Assembly (NCBI RefSeq): GCF_009905375.1
Contig: NC_133652.1
Span: 123,215,205-123,279,204, forward strand
DNA: 64,000 nucleotides
DNA from: Apium graveolens
Taxonomy: Eukaryota; Streptophyta; Magnoliopsida; Apiales; Apiaceae
Direction: 5' to 3'
Shown here piece by piece: positions 19,866 to 31,799 of this stretch. Each line of letters starts with the position of its first letter. The first letter of the stretch is position 1. Position numbers and translations under genes: made by a program. Under the pieces are notes generated by a model. The model was not told the origin of the DNA. It saw only the letters and a program-made list of their open reading frames with translations, and ran no database searches.

Positions 19866-19877
19866 TGGTATCAGAGC
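19866..19877 (+). other. Element G primer-binding site (initiator Met tRNA type)
   Basis: TGGTATCAGAGC follows the 5' LTR end after one base. This is the standard plant retrotransposon sequence complementary to the 3' end of initiator methionine tRNA. Confidence 0.9.
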
Positions 19878-20319
19878 GTAGGTTGTATGCATATAGATCT
19901 GTGGTAAAAATTTCAGAATTTTATGTGCTTGTATGAATTAATTATGATTTTTACAAGTTATATTATGGATTAATTTTGTCTGATGAGAAATCATTTCTCA
20001 GAATAATTTTGAATGTTGATCTGGGTTCTACAAGTGTTGTAGATCGTCTGGGTATTTTTTTCATAATTTTATGATGTATAGATTTTTTATTATGAATTTT
20101 TGAAGTTGTATCAATTAAATTCGTAATTAAATAATTATATATATATATAAATAAATTGTTAGTATATATATATTATGTATGTAAAGCTGCTTGTACTGTG
20201 TCTGTGTTGTCTGCTGTTGATGCTGCACAAAGAAGGACAGAGAAGGTCAGATGTCAGGCACGTTTTCCGAGAGGCGGCGGCTGCTGGAAAAAAATAAAAA
20301 AAAAATAAAAAAATAGGCG

Positions 20320-20440
20320 TGTAACGTATTCCGGGAATGCGTTACACACCTGTAGCGCATTCATGGAATGCGTTACAGCCTTGTAACGCATCACCGGAAT
20401 GCGTTACAGGGCTTGTAACGCGTTCCTGTAATGCGTTACA
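20320..20440 (+). repeat. Four tandem near-palindromes in the element G leader
   Basis: Units at 20320-20346, 20351-20377, 20382-20408 and 20414-20440 are 27 bp each, spaced 31-32 bp apart. Each begins TGTA(A/G)CG and ends ATGCGTTACA, so each can fold into a stem with a short loop. Mismatches differ between units, mostly in the left arms, while the right arm ATGCGTTACA is the same in all four. Confidence 0.85.
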
Positions 20441-21208
20441 GCCCGTCTGTTGATTTTAAAATTGATTTTCTGGGAGTTTCGTAACTCCGTTTTGGGCGTG
20501 CAATATACCGTTGGATTCGTTTTTCCGAGAAGGATCTAATGGAGTGATCAATTTTAGTTTATATAAAAGTTTTGAACTGTTTATATTTCCATGAAGTGTT
20601 TTAAAGCTATTTTTAACTGTTTAAGTTGCTTTTAAATGCTTCATGTGATACATAGAGATGTATAATGCTTAGAATAATGTACTAGATGATATAACCTGCC
20701 TACCTTGATGTTTATTCATGTTGATATATGTGATATATGCTTAGTTTATCATGCGATGATAGATTTAGGTGAACTTAAATAAACATAAGGTGTTTGTTAG
20801 ACAACCTAGTATAGTGAAATTGTTTCATAACCTTAATAACAATATTATGAATACAATCATGAGATTCTTGTGTTTGTGAAACACGTTATTGAATATGAAT
20901 TTTCGATATGAGAGAAAGGATGATTCTGTCAACAACAGATTTCTATCTGTAAGAAAGGGTTATTAAGTGACGCCTCTTAACAATGCTCCACCCGATCTGG
21001 GAATCATCTGATTATTGATTATTGATTTGAAATATTTCATTTAAAAGGAAGAATCTCTTTATAATATGATTATGATTGTAACGTAATATAATCCCTCTAA
21101 AATTAAATAATATCAAGTAGTAATTGGCCAATGATACAACGGGCTTGTGTCGGTCATAGCCTTCCAACATGGTAGAAAGTAGTTCTTATTTTTGAATCAT
21201 TGTCGTTT

Positions 21209-21503
21209 CGTGCCACAGCCGAGGGCTTTGATTTCGAAATAAGAAATACTTGTCTATTACATAGAGATGTGTACATTGAATAAGAATCTAAAGGTCGTTA
21301 CGTGCCACAGCCGTGGGCTTTTGGGGACTGATTCAATTGTACGGAATGTTGGGTTAGACTTGACTTAGAATATTGAGTTTGTCGTGCCACGGCCGTGACT
21401 CAATTATTCAAGAGGCTAAAGTTTGATTAGGGAATAACATTAGATGTAATTGACAAGAGTTGTCTGCTTATTGAACATTACATGGCGTTTCGTGCCACAG
21501 CCG
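21209..21503 (+). repeat. Four dispersed copies of CGTGCCACAGCCG
   Basis: Exact or one-mismatch copies lie at 21209-21221, 21301-21313, 21383-21395 and 21491-21503, at spacings of about 80-110 bp. Several are preceded by GTTTCGTG or GTTACGTG. They look like relics of a longer tandem repeat in which only the core is still conserved. Confidence 0.75.
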
Positions 21504-21706
21504 GGGTTGTGTAATGGAATGTAGGATCCCTATTCCCACTAGCATTATGAATGCTTAATTTTTCATGTAGGGGGTTGAATAAATTAGGAAAACTAGTGGG
21601 AGCCACTTATGAATAAAGACCCGATTCATATAGTGTTTTGAAATGAAATCGAATATTTGCTAAGTGTTGTTATGTGTTTATCATTTTCAGATTTACTTTG
21701 TACGTT

Positions 21707-22714
21707 ATGTCTTCTGCACTATCACTCAGGAGCATATTAGATGCTCACAAATTGACTGGTCCTAATTATGCTGACTGGCTTCGAAACTTGAGAATTGTTC
21801 TCAGGATTGAGAAGCTGGAATACGTGATTGACTCACCTAAGCCTACTGAACCTGCTAGTGATGCACATAATGATGAACATGTTGTGTATCGTAAGTGGAT
21901 AGATGATGCAAATATTGCTCAATGTATCATGCTAGCTTCCATGAACATTGAGCTACAGAAGGAACATGAGCATATGGATGCTCACACTATCCTCATGCAT
22001 CTACAAGAGTTGTATGATGTGGCGGGGAGGACAGCTCGATATGAGATATCGAAGGAGTTGTTCGGTTGTAGGATGTCTGAGGGATCATCTGTGAATGACC
22101 ATGTACTTAAGATGATCAATTTGATTGAACGTCTTGGACAACTTGGTTTTGCCATGGATGGGGAGCTGAGCCAAGACTTGGTCTTGCAATCGCTTCCAAG
22201 TTCGTTCTCGTAGTTTGTTGTGAACTTTCACATGAATAAGTTGGATGTCAGCCTGCCTGAACTCCACAACATGTTGAAGACTGCGGAATCGAATTTTCCC
22301 CCTAAGAAGAGTTCTGTTCTTCTAATTGGTGAAGGTTCCAATCCTAAGAAAAGGAAGAGGAACTCTTCCAAGAAGAAGAAAGTAGGTGAGAAAATGCCGG
22401 TTCCACCAAAAGCTGAAGACCCCAAGAGCAAAGTTGTTTGCTTTCACTGTAACAAGGTGGGGCACTGGAAGAGGAACTGCAAGGTTTACCTTGCAGAATT
22501 GAAGAAGAAGAAGGGTAGTGAGACTACCGCTTCTGATTCAGGTATGTTCATGATAGAAGTGAATATGTCATTAAATCAAATTTCTACTTGGGTATTAGAT
22601 ACCGCCTGTGGTTCTCAAATCTGCAATTTGTTGCAGGGACCAAGGAGAAGTAGGACTCTTGAGGAAGAGGGGGTGATTCTACTGATGGAAATGGAGCAAG
22701 AGTTGCTGCTGTAG
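21707..22714 (+). pseudogene. gag: Element G gag and start of protease
   Basis: The frame starts at ATG 21707 (MSSALSLRSIL) and runs in one frame to 22714, with one in-frame TAG at 22211-22213. The N-terminal two-thirds resemble the UBN2-type Copia gag domain. A zinc knuckle CFHCNKVGHWKRNC follows a lysine-rich stretch, and an aspartic protease start WVLDTACGSQ is present just before the frame ends. The frame then runs into unrelated residues, so the protease is truncated. Confidence 0.85.
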
Positions 22715-24507
22715 ATGTAGAATCGTTTCATTTACATAGGCCTACGGGCAAGACTATTGTTTGAAATAATTGTTATTTTGTTCCCTCGATTGTGAGGAAT
22801 ATTATTCCCATGTTAGACTTGGGTGGATTTTTCATTTATTATTGAGAATAATGAATGTTTTATTCTTAGAGATAATATTCTTTATGGACGTGGTACTTTA
22901 AATAATGGTCTGTATATATGTGACATAATTTACTTCAGATTGAACAAACTAATAAAAGAAAAGGGATGATGAAAATCTCACTTTATAGGGGCACTGCAGT
23001 CTTCATTTAGTAGACATGGAGAGAGGGCTGCAAATTTGCTAGGAATGGTACACACAGATGTATGTGGACCAATGTCTAAGCAAGCCATGGGTGGATTTTC
23101 ATACTTCATTACTTTCATAGATGATAGATCTGGATTCAGATATGTGTTTGATGAAACACAAGTCTGAGGCCTTTGAAAAGTTCAAAGAATATAAGTATGA
23201 AGTGGAGAAACAAACCAAACATAGTATTATAACTCTTCGATCAGATCGAGGTGGTGAATACTTTAATGGAATGTTTCTAGATTATCTCTAAGTAAATGGT
23301 ATAGTCTCCCAGTGGACTCCTCCAGATTGGTATCTGAAAGGAGAAATCGAACTTTGTTAGACATAGTTCGGTCCATGATGAGCTATGCGAATCTTCCAGT
23401 ATTCCTATGGAGTTATGCATTGGAAACCTCAGCATATTTACTGAATATGGTGCCTTCCAAAATCTGTTCCTCAAACTTCGTATGAGATATGAAAAGAAAG
23501 GAAACCGAGTCTTAAACACGTTAAGATTTGGGGATGTCCAGCTTATGTCAAGAAAGTTGACCCAGATAAGCTGGAATATCGATCCGTAAAATGTAGTTTT
23601 GTGGGATATCCTAAAGAGACTTTAGGGTATTACTTTTGCACCGATCATCGGGTGTTTGTCTCGAGACATGCTACCTTCTTGGAAAAGGAGTTTATCCTTG
23701 AAGGAAACAGTGGGAGCAAAATTGAACTTGATGAAGTTCAAGAAGCACAAACTACTACGGATCAAGTGGAAACACCTATTCTGACTGAACAACCTTTTGT
23801 GGAACAGCCCATTCGTAGGTCAGGGAGAGTGTCTCGCCAACCTGAGAGGTAATATGGCCTTGTCATTGAGAATGACAATGAGTTGTCAATCATTTGATGA
23901 TGATGACCCTGTGACCTATAATGAGGCTATGAGTAGTGTTGACTCAGAGAAATGGCATAGTACCATGAAATCCAGAATGGAATCTATGTATATGGTATAC
24001 AAAAGATAGATTATAGCAGATGGCCAAGTGGAGAGCTATAAGGCCAGACTTGTGGAAAAAGGATTCAAACAAAGGCAATGGATTGACTTTGATGAAACTT
24101 TTTACCTGTAGCCCTGTTAAAATCAGTTCGGATTTTGCTTGCGAATGCTGCTTACTACGACTATGAAATCTGGCAGATGGCCAGATGGTTTTCTTTCCAA
24201 GGGAAATGAAAACCTAGTGTGTAAGCTGCTGCGAACCATATGTGGTTTAAAGCAAGCTTCTCGAAAGATGGAACATTCGTTTTGATGAGACAATCAAAGA
24301 GTTTGATTTTATAAAAAAAAACGTAGATGAACCATGCGTCTACAAAAGGGTTAGTGGAAGCGCGGTAACATTTCTTGTATTGTATTGAATTAGAGTTGAC
24401 ACACATAACAACATAGCAGACCCACTCACAAAGCTACTTTATGAAAGTCACTTTGATCGTCATAAAGACAAGATGGGTATTAGATACCAGAGTGATTGGC
24501 TTTAGTA
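22715..24507 (+). pseudogene. pol: Element G pol remnants (integrase, RT/RNase H pieces)
   Basis: Short fragments appear in shifting frames. They include an integrase piece with HTDVCGPMS and FITFIDDRSGF near 23050-23130, the integrase C-terminal and linker region at 23601-23850 (IRRSGRVSRQPER), and a reduced RT start near 24030-24120. An RNase H tail ends just before the polypurine tract. The central RT with its YVDD motif is missing. No functional polymerase is possible. Confidence 0.8.
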
Positions 24508-24519
24508 CAAGTGGGAGAT

Positions 24520-26192
24520 TGAAAGGAATATGTCCTAAGTTCAATCATGTATAAGGATTTAGGAATAACTTTTATGTAATCTGTTTTGATTTCATTGATA
24601 TTAATAAAAGACTTGTTTTGTTTTTATTACGTGCTTTATCTATTTAAGTGTTTAAATAAGATATACCATAGTTTAGAGTAAAGCTTTTTATGGATTATGA
24701 TGAGATCATAATAGTGAGACCTAAAAAGATGATAACTCTAAATTTAAATAGTTCCTGGTCATAGGATTACTAACTGGTAATTAATAATCCGCAAAGATCG
24801 GTACATACTATGCTTGCTTCATTATGAAGGATGTCTGTTCTCATAGACATTTGTGTGGTGACACTATAGCTAGTATGTAGGTGCTTATTATAGAATAAGT
24901 TCACTGAACATGACTCGCACAGCTGAACAACTGATGGAGTTCACTCACGTGTCAGCAGTTGTTCACATAGTGATAGTTGTACAAGTATCCTTAGACTTGA
25001 GGTCATCATAGTCATCTTGTGTACACTGAACTATGCTTTGGTTTAGTTCTTAGTCTCCAGGGACAATTATTAGGGCTCTTCTGGGTATAGGAATTTGTAC
25101 ACGAAGATAGTGTATGATCAATAAAGGATCTACCCCTTTCAGTGAAGGAAGTGAATGTTCAAGGCTGATCCACTTATGCTAGTTCAGGAATCTCTGGCCA
25201 GAGTGAATGAAATTAGAAAGGAGTTTCTAATTTGCATAGAACTACGCATAGTAAATGGTAAGCAAGTGATTGAATTAGATAGGCTTGACACGAGATCCAT
25301 GCCTTGTATTTAATCGGAATATTGTAGGGTAGAAGGAGTTTATTGTACGGTAACTATTCACTGACAGGTTCTTGGTATTCTAAGCAGTGAATTCATATTA
25401 TCCGGATAGTCGCGATATGTTGAGAAGCATCACTCACGATATAGAATAAATGTGATTAATTAATTAATCATATTTAATAAATTAGAGAATTTATATAAAT
25501 AATGATAAAATAGTTTTATTATTATTTATTTCTACTACCGGCTTAATATTGAACCTACAGGGTCACACCATAAAAAGAGAATAATTTAATGGTGGAGGAA
25601 TTAATTAATAATGGCTAAATAATTATTTATTTATGAAATAAATAATTCATTGGCAAATTTAATAATTGATTAAATGAGATTTAATTGATTATAAATTAAT
25701 TAAGAAAAGTTCTTAATATTATTAATTAAAGGATTTAATTTTTGGAAATTAAATCAAGAGAGAGAATTATTTCTAAAGTGTTTAGAAAAAGGATTAATGA
25801 TTAAAAGGTGTTTTAATTATTAATGAGAATAATAAATGGGATAATAATAATAATATTTATGGGAAAATTTCAGCTGAAAATTTTGCCTATAAATACACTA
25901 TTATAGACCCTATTTTATTCCAACCCACATCGAACCCGAAACCCCAAAAAGTTTGGAAAACCCAATTCTCTCCACCTCCTTCCTCCTCCTTAACATCGTT
26001 TTCTTGGTGGATACCGGTGGAGTGCTTCACACTTGAGGAACAACTGCTAAGGATCTCTGATCGTTGTCTCCGAATTATTTTAAAGGTTAGATTCGATCCC
26101 TCGAATTTTTATTCACGATTTATATGCTTTTATTTGGATTTTGTATGTGTAAAAGTATTTTGCCATGCCCCCGCTGCGTTAAAAATCCAACA
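24520..26192 (+). repeat. Element G 3' LTR
   Basis: It begins TGAAAGG after the polypurine tract and ends CCAACA before TCATT. Differences from the 5' copy are single substitutions plus a one-base insertion near 25970. Confidence 0.93.
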
Positions 26193-26197
26193 TCATT

Positions 26198-26434
26198 TAT
26201 ATAATTATTATTTATTAAAGGGTTTATTTATGATTTAAAAATCATAGAACCAGATTTAAATTACTTTATGATTTCGAAAATCATTCGAATAATTTCAGAT
26301 CGTCGGAGAATATTATCCCGACTTATTTAATATTTTGAATATAGTTTCAACGAGAAACTTTTCCCCCTTATTTAATTATCAGTTGACAACGGTCAACTCA
26401 CATCCTCAGTACTTCCTCCAAAAACTTCCGGAAG

Positions 26435-26466
<32 letters not shown>

Positions 26467-27516
26467 AAGTAAAGCTATGTTTATTAACAAGCAAAACGCT
26501 TGGGGGTACTTCGATGTGGTTCGAGTTCTCGAGATATGATAGGATCTCCTAAAGAACAAGGGAGGGGTAGGATCCAAGTACTTCGTGTATTGGATAGACT
26601 ACTGGTACCGTAGGAGATGGTATAATATGTACCTACGGACCTGCGAAGTGTGTGTATACCCGAAATGAGGACACATAGCCTGTATGCGGCAAGGGTGATA
26701 ACCGGGATACGAAGGTGTCGTCCTTCTACTAGTAGAAAAGGTTACTTTTATCGCAGTACGACTGATCATCGTATGCGGTGGCTCCAACGAATGTCCTAAT
26801 TCTTCCAATTGGAATTGTGATGCAATACCGTAACCCAAACCTAGGTGCTGGGTTTACTTTTAAGGTATTCGCAGGTTAATAAAATCCATTAAAGAATTGT
26901 TTTCATAAGAAGGTGTGTATCACCAAGGAAAACTAATTTCGAATAAAACATAACTATCATATATGATATTTTACGTAAGTTATCATACAGTCATTTGCAT
27001 ACTGTACATTATTATGCTTGGCATTATAGCTCACACTTGTTTTCTTAAATTGACACAACACAACAGTGAATCAAGATGCCTGTCATGAGAACCACAACTA
27101 GGAAACGGGTAGGAAATGGTCAGCTGTTCCGTAGATTGTTTGGTGTTGTACCACAGGTAGTCCGAATAAGCTGGATTATTTTTCAGTTGTTTTTAGTTCA
27201 ACTTATTTATAAGTATGACTTATGTAAGATAATAAACAAGAAACGTATATTTGTCCGACGGACTACCCTTACTTAAAGGTTACTCCCCGGTAAGACTTAA
27301 TCACTTTTGGGTTGTAATAATTATCACTTGATGGTTGAATTACTCTAGTTATGAATGGTTCATTTCCAAGACAATAACCTGTAAATGTGTGTGTGTGTGA
27401 TAAGTGTGGGGTCGTGAAGCGTGAGTATTTATATATTTTAGTATGAATTATGTGGTTGTAGTAGTTTAGTTGGCGTGGCCTCCGAGATTCCTGACCCCGG
27501 ATTTTGGGGCGCCACA
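26198..27516 (+). repeat. Element F 5' LTR, right part
   Basis: This is the continuation of F's LTR after element G. It carries a TA microsatellite at about 26436-26466 and ends GGGGCGCCACA before the primer site. Nothing coding is seen. Confidence 0.75.
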
Positions 27517-27520
27517 GAAT

Positions 27521-27532
27521 TGGTATCAGAGC
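27521..27532 (+). other. Element F primer-binding site
   Basis: TGGTATCAGAGC lies four bases after the LTR end CCACA (27516). It is the initiator methionine tRNA type. Confidence 0.85.
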
Positions 27533-27723
27533 CTTAGGTTATCAAATATTGGAAACGATAGGATATAAAATACGTAGACGTAAGAATAATAAAATAATCA
27601 ATTAGAGCTCAAGTCGAGTTCGTCGTCGGGCTACACGGGTAGTTTTGACAGTTTTACCCTCAAGGGAATTTCGACTCTAAGTTAGTAACACCTTGCCCAT
27701 TGTGTCAGGTACCAGTAGAGCCT

Positions 27724-28395
27724 ATGAGGGAGGTTGACCTTATTGAGGATGTTATGGTTCCTGAGCGTGACCCTACTCCCGAGCCAGAGAACCCACCCAT
27801 TGATAATTCAGATGATGACCCTATTGAGGATGTCCCAGAGGAGGAGACTGACCTTCCTGTCCCCATAGCTAATGACGTTGAGATGACCCAGGGAGATGGC
27901 GTAGGCTGGAGGGATATAGAGATGTACCCTCACCCAAATATTCGCTCTCCTACCGCACCCCCAGGGATTCAGAGCCATATGCCCTATACTGATGATGATG
28001 ACGAGGATGGGATATATGCACAGGTCTACGAGGCTTACGACATATCCTCTAGCGACCCAGACTCACCTCTACCACCCCCGGAGATCATACATGTAGCTAT
28101 ACACGATTGGATGGTGGCTCAGCTTAACGCTGAGATTACTACGGTATCTACTCGCATTGCGGAGTTACGCCAGGCATTGATAGCTGAGAGAGCCATCAGA
28201 CTAGGATACCCAGGGGATTTCAGAGCTGCTTCCCCAGCCATAGCCCGCAGAGAGATTGATGGGATCGAGCTCCGTACCTGGGTTCAGATGAGGATGACAG
28301 CGATTGGAGGATACATCCCGGTAGTTGATGCAGAGCTGATGTTGGCAGGAGCGATGAGGAGGGTGCGTGACCTCATGCACAGTGACAATGACTGA
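27724..28395 (+). CDS. Element F accessory ORF upstream of gag (acidic, 223 aa)
   Basis: An uninterrupted frame from ATG 27724 (MREVDLIEDVMVPERD) to TGA 28395 lies between the primer site and gag, an unusual place for a gene in a Gypsy element. The first half is very rich in D, E and P; the second half (from about residue 125) looks helical and less acidic, with a possible amphipathic region around IAELRQALIAERAIR. No zinc knuckle, protease or known domain is seen. It is intact although the downstream gag-pol has many stops. It could be a lineage-specific accessory protein or a captured host fragment; I do not recognise the family. Confidence 0.55.
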   Translation: MREVDLIEDVMVPERDPTPEPENPPIDNSDDDPIEDVPEEETDLPVPIANDVEMTQGDGVGWRDIEMYPHPNIRSPTAPPGIQSHMPYTDDDDEDGIYAQVYEAYDISSSDPDSPLPPPEIIHVAIHDWMVAQLNAEITTVSTRIAELRQALIAERAIRLGYPGDFRAASPAIARREIDGIELRTWVQMRMTAIGGYIPVVDAELMLAGAMRRVRDLMHSDND

Positions 28396-28766
28396 GGGAC
28401 TAATGACTAGATATGGACCTTGAAGAAGGCTGGGTGACTTGTCACCAATTTTGATAAGATAGCTAGTAGTAGATAGCGTTCCTAGCCCTTCAGGGCACAC
28501 GGCTTATGTATTTACATTTCAGTATTCAGGACAAGTAGTGATGTATTATAATCAGGCATGTATGAACTCAGCTAGTTATTTTGTTCCCCAAGATATAAGT
28601 GGGTGACCTTGTGAAATATATATCTAAGCAGTTATCAAGAAATAGATTTCCATATTATTGCACTTTATAAAAACAGGCTAGATAATAAATTACATACTTA
28701 CACATGAATAAATTAATCTAATTGTTATAATTATAACTATGTTGACAAATCTTCATTATCAGAACA
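28396..28766. other. Spacer between accessory ORF and gag of element F
   Basis: 371 bp without coding potential or recognisable motif. Confidence 0.5.
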
Positions 28767-29906
28767 ATGCCACCCCGTAGAAGAGGAACCAGGGCACAGC
28801 CCGCAGAATTAGTTAACTAACAACGGAATGAACCTGACCCTGTAGTAAATGAAGAAAGTGAAGAGGACCTAGACTATAATGAATATGATGAGGAAGAATA
28901 TGTAGAAGAAGAGGCTGAGGATACCCATCAGGGAGGGAACCCCATGAATGAATTTATGGAACTGCTAAGAGCAAATCTGAACCAACAGCCTATTCCACCA
29001 CATCCACATGCTTTCCAACAGACTGCAGCCACTGCCTTTCGGGCCTTCAAATCTCTCAAACCCCCATAGTTTATAGGATCTGCTGACCCCGTTGAAGCAC
29101 GGGCCTGGGTCAAAGAGATAGAAAAGTCCTTCAAGATACTAGGTGTTGAGGAACGACACAAGACCATTTTCGCGTCTTACATGCTGAAAGGAGAAGCTAA
29201 CTACTGGTGGGAGTCCAAACGAAACCTAGATACTGATGCTGTGATCCCATGGGATAGATTTACCCGACTGTTCTTAGACAAGTACTTCCCTAGGTTTATG
29301 GAAACCCGGATGGAGATTAAGTTTCTGGAGTTGAAACAGGATAAGATAACTGTGGCAGAATATGAGGCCAAGTTTACTGAGTTGTCGAGATTTGTGCCTG
29401 AGTTCGTGAATACCGAAGAAAAGAAAGTGCGAAGGTTTCAGCTTGGTCTGAAACAATGGATCCGAAACCGAGTGGCGGTGTTAGAGCTGACAGACTATGC
29501 CACCTTAGTGCAGAAAGCCTCGATTGTTGAAGCTGGCAGTGAGTAGAGTGTGAAGGAAAAGGAAAATAGAAAGAGGAAGATAGGAAGCCAAGGAATAGGA
29601 ACCGGGAACAAGATCCTTCTAAGCAGGTTCGTCAGGGGAGTGGTGTCCCAACCTGCGCGAGGCCCCAGATTCAGAAAGGCCCCAAACGAGAGTGTTGGCC
29701 AGGGTGGCGGACAATCTAGGGCAACATTTCATAGCCAACCACATGCCCCAATACCAGAATGTCAGACATGCGGAAAAAGACACCTTGGGATGTGCACCCA
29801 GGCAAGAGCCCCTCTGAAATGTTACAGGCGCGACCAACCCGGACACCTTGCCAACAACTGTCCCCAATATAGTAAGACATGTTTCTAATGTGGGAAAGTA
29901 GGACAT
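28767..29906 (+). pseudogene. gag: Element F gag
   Basis: The frame starts at ATG 28767 (MPPRRRGTRAQ), typical of chromovirus gag. It is broken by TAA at 28818-28820, by TAG after LKPP near 29068, by TAG at 29544-29546 and by TAA at 29886-29888. The retrotransposon gag core is recognisable, including LKGEANYWWES and FLELKQDKITVAEYEAKF. Two adjacent zinc knuckles follow; the first has lost its second cysteine (CYRRDQPGHLANNC) and the second is split by a stop. The same frame continues into protease, RT and RNase H without a frameshift. Confidence 0.85.
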
Positions 29907-30545
29907 ATGAGGAAGGATTGCCCGATAATGAAGCCCCCAGTCTCAGGTATGAGCAGAGCTGCATCCAACCGACCCCCAGCTGCTAGGACCTTCAACATGA
30001 CTGTTCAGGATGCTGTTCGAAACACTAACGTGATAGCAGGTACCCTTTTGTTAAATTCTGAGCATGCAAATGTCCTATTTGATTCTGGAGCAACCAAGTC
30101 ATTTATATCTCAAGATTTTGCTAAAAAGTTAAAACTTAACACCATACCCTTATGCGAGATATTACAAGTAGAAATATCAAACAAAGAAATAATTCCTGTA
30201 AATCAAGTACACCCTAAGTGCAAGTTGAAATTAGAAGGGATGGTCTTCGAGGTTGACCTAATCCCATTTGCGTTAGGAGAATTTGATGTAATCTTAGGAA
30301 TGGATTGGTTATCCAGTAACGGAGCGCAAATAGATTGTGAACGGAAGAGAGTAAAGATAAGAGTGCAGAATGAAAAAGAAGTAGTGTTTAAAGGTCAACA
30401 ACAGAAACAGAAATTTCTGACCATGCTACAAGCAAAAAGATTTTTAAGAAAGGGAAATGAGGCCTATTTGGCTTATGTGATAGATACCAAGAAGAAGGTC
30501 CCTAATATATAGGACATACCCATAGTAAACGAATTCGAGGATGTA
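29907..30545 (+). pseudogene. pol: Element F aspartic protease
   Basis: A retropepsin-type active site VLFDSGATKSFIS and the companion DVILGMDWL motif are present. It shares the frame of gag and RT; a TAG at 30510-30512 separates it from RT. It would cleave the Gag-Pol polyprotein. Confidence 0.85.
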
Positions 30546-31706
30546 TTGCCAGAGAACTTACCAGGGTTGCCACTTGACAGGGAAATAGAATTCGCTATAG
30601 AATTAGCACCAGGAACGGCACTAGTATCCAAGGCCCCATATAGGCTAGCCCCAGTTGAGATGAAGGAACTAGCTTCTCAACTGCAAGAGTTATTAGATAA
30701 TGGAATGATAAGACCCAGTGTGTCACCATGGGGAGTACCAGTACCGTTCGTAAAGAAAAAGGACGACAGTATGAGATTATACATAGACTATCGAGAGCTG
30801 AATAAGCTGACTATTAAGAATATGTACCCTCTCCCCAGGATTGATGACCTATTCGACCAACTCAAGGGAGCTGTACATTTTTCCAAAATAGATTTGAGAA
30901 CAGGATATCACCAGTTGAAAATCAAACCGAAAGATATACCGAAGACTACTTTTCGCACTAGGTATGGGCACTATGAGTTCTTAGTCATGTCGTTTGTGTT
31001 AACCAATGCACCCGCAACCTTTATGGATTTGATGAATAGAGTGTTCAAAAAGTACCTGGATATATGTGTGATAGTTTTTATAGATGATATTGTGATCTAC
31101 TCAAGGACAGAGCAAGAACATGTAGAACATTTAAGGATAGTCTTAGAAATCTTGAGGAATGAGAAATTATATGCCAAGTTCTCGAAGTGCGAGTTTTGGT
31201 TGAGAGAAGTTCAGTTTTTAGGACATGTGGTGAGTAGAAAAGGAGTTTTAGTTGACCCTACCAAAATTGAGGCGGTATCCAATTGGAAAAGACCAACTAC
31301 CCCAACAAAGGTTAGGAGTTTTGTGGGTTTAGTAGGATATTACTGAAGATTCGTGCAAGACTTTGCTAAGATAGCCGGTCCACTGACTAGACTTACCCGG
31401 AAGACAGAAAAGTTTGTATGGACAGAGAAATGTGAGGAAAGTTTTCAAGAGCTGAAAAGGAGGCTGGTGTCAGCACCAGTGCTCGCTCTTCCCGATGGAA
31501 ATGCAGAGTTTGTGATATACAGCGACGCATCGCTTAAAGGATTAGGATATGTACTGATGCAGCACGGCAAAGTTATAGCATATGCCTCTCGACAATTGAA
31601 GGAGTATGAGAGCAGATACCCGACGCACGATCTAGAACTAGCAGCCATAGTGTTTGCCCTGAAAATTTGGAGACACTACTTATACGGTGAGAAATGCGAG
31701 ATATAA
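30546..31706 (+). pseudogene. pol: Element F reverse transcriptase and RNase H
   Basis: RT motifs are in order: [35 protein letters not shown] and the catalytic [10 protein letters not shown]. After a TGA at 31344-31346, which replaces an arginine codon in YYRRF, RNase H follows with [14 protein letters not shown] and [19 protein letters not shown] at 31704-31706 ends the frame at the last RNase H motif. These enzymes would copy the element's RNA into DNA in the particle. Confidence 0.9.
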
Positions 31707-31799
31707 ACTGACCATAAATGCCTCAAATATATTTTCACTCAGAAGGAACTGAACATGAGACAGAGGAGATGGTTAGAGTTGATTAAGGACTACGACTGT

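Larger units (their letters stand above)
19878..21706 (+). other. Element G 1.8-kb untranslated leader
   Basis: No reading frame of note lies between the primer site and gag. The stretch holds an A-rich run (20288-20315), four tandem 27-bp near-palindromes (20320-20440) and four copies of CGTGCCACAGCCG (21209-21503). These structured repeats are the only features seen; they are listed separately. Confidence 0.7.
18193..26192 (+). mobile_element. Element G: recent Copia retrotransposon with decayed coding region
   Basis: LTRs at 18193-19864 and 24520-26192 are about 1.67 kb each and differ at roughly a dozen sites by eye. The termini are TGAAAGG and ATCCAACA, and TCATT is duplicated at 18188-18192 and 26193-26197. 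The primer site TGGTATCAGAGC is at 19866-19877 and the polypurine tract CAAGTGGGAGA at 24508-24518. Gag has one stop, and pol is reduced to short integrase and RT/RNase H remnants. The element probably moved using proteins from a related intact copy. Confidence 0.93.

Noticed and set aside
20320..20440. Regular short repeats resembling a CRISPR array
   Set aside because: The units are palindromes with only 4-5 bp between them, inside a plant retrotransposon leader; there are no spacers and no cas genes.
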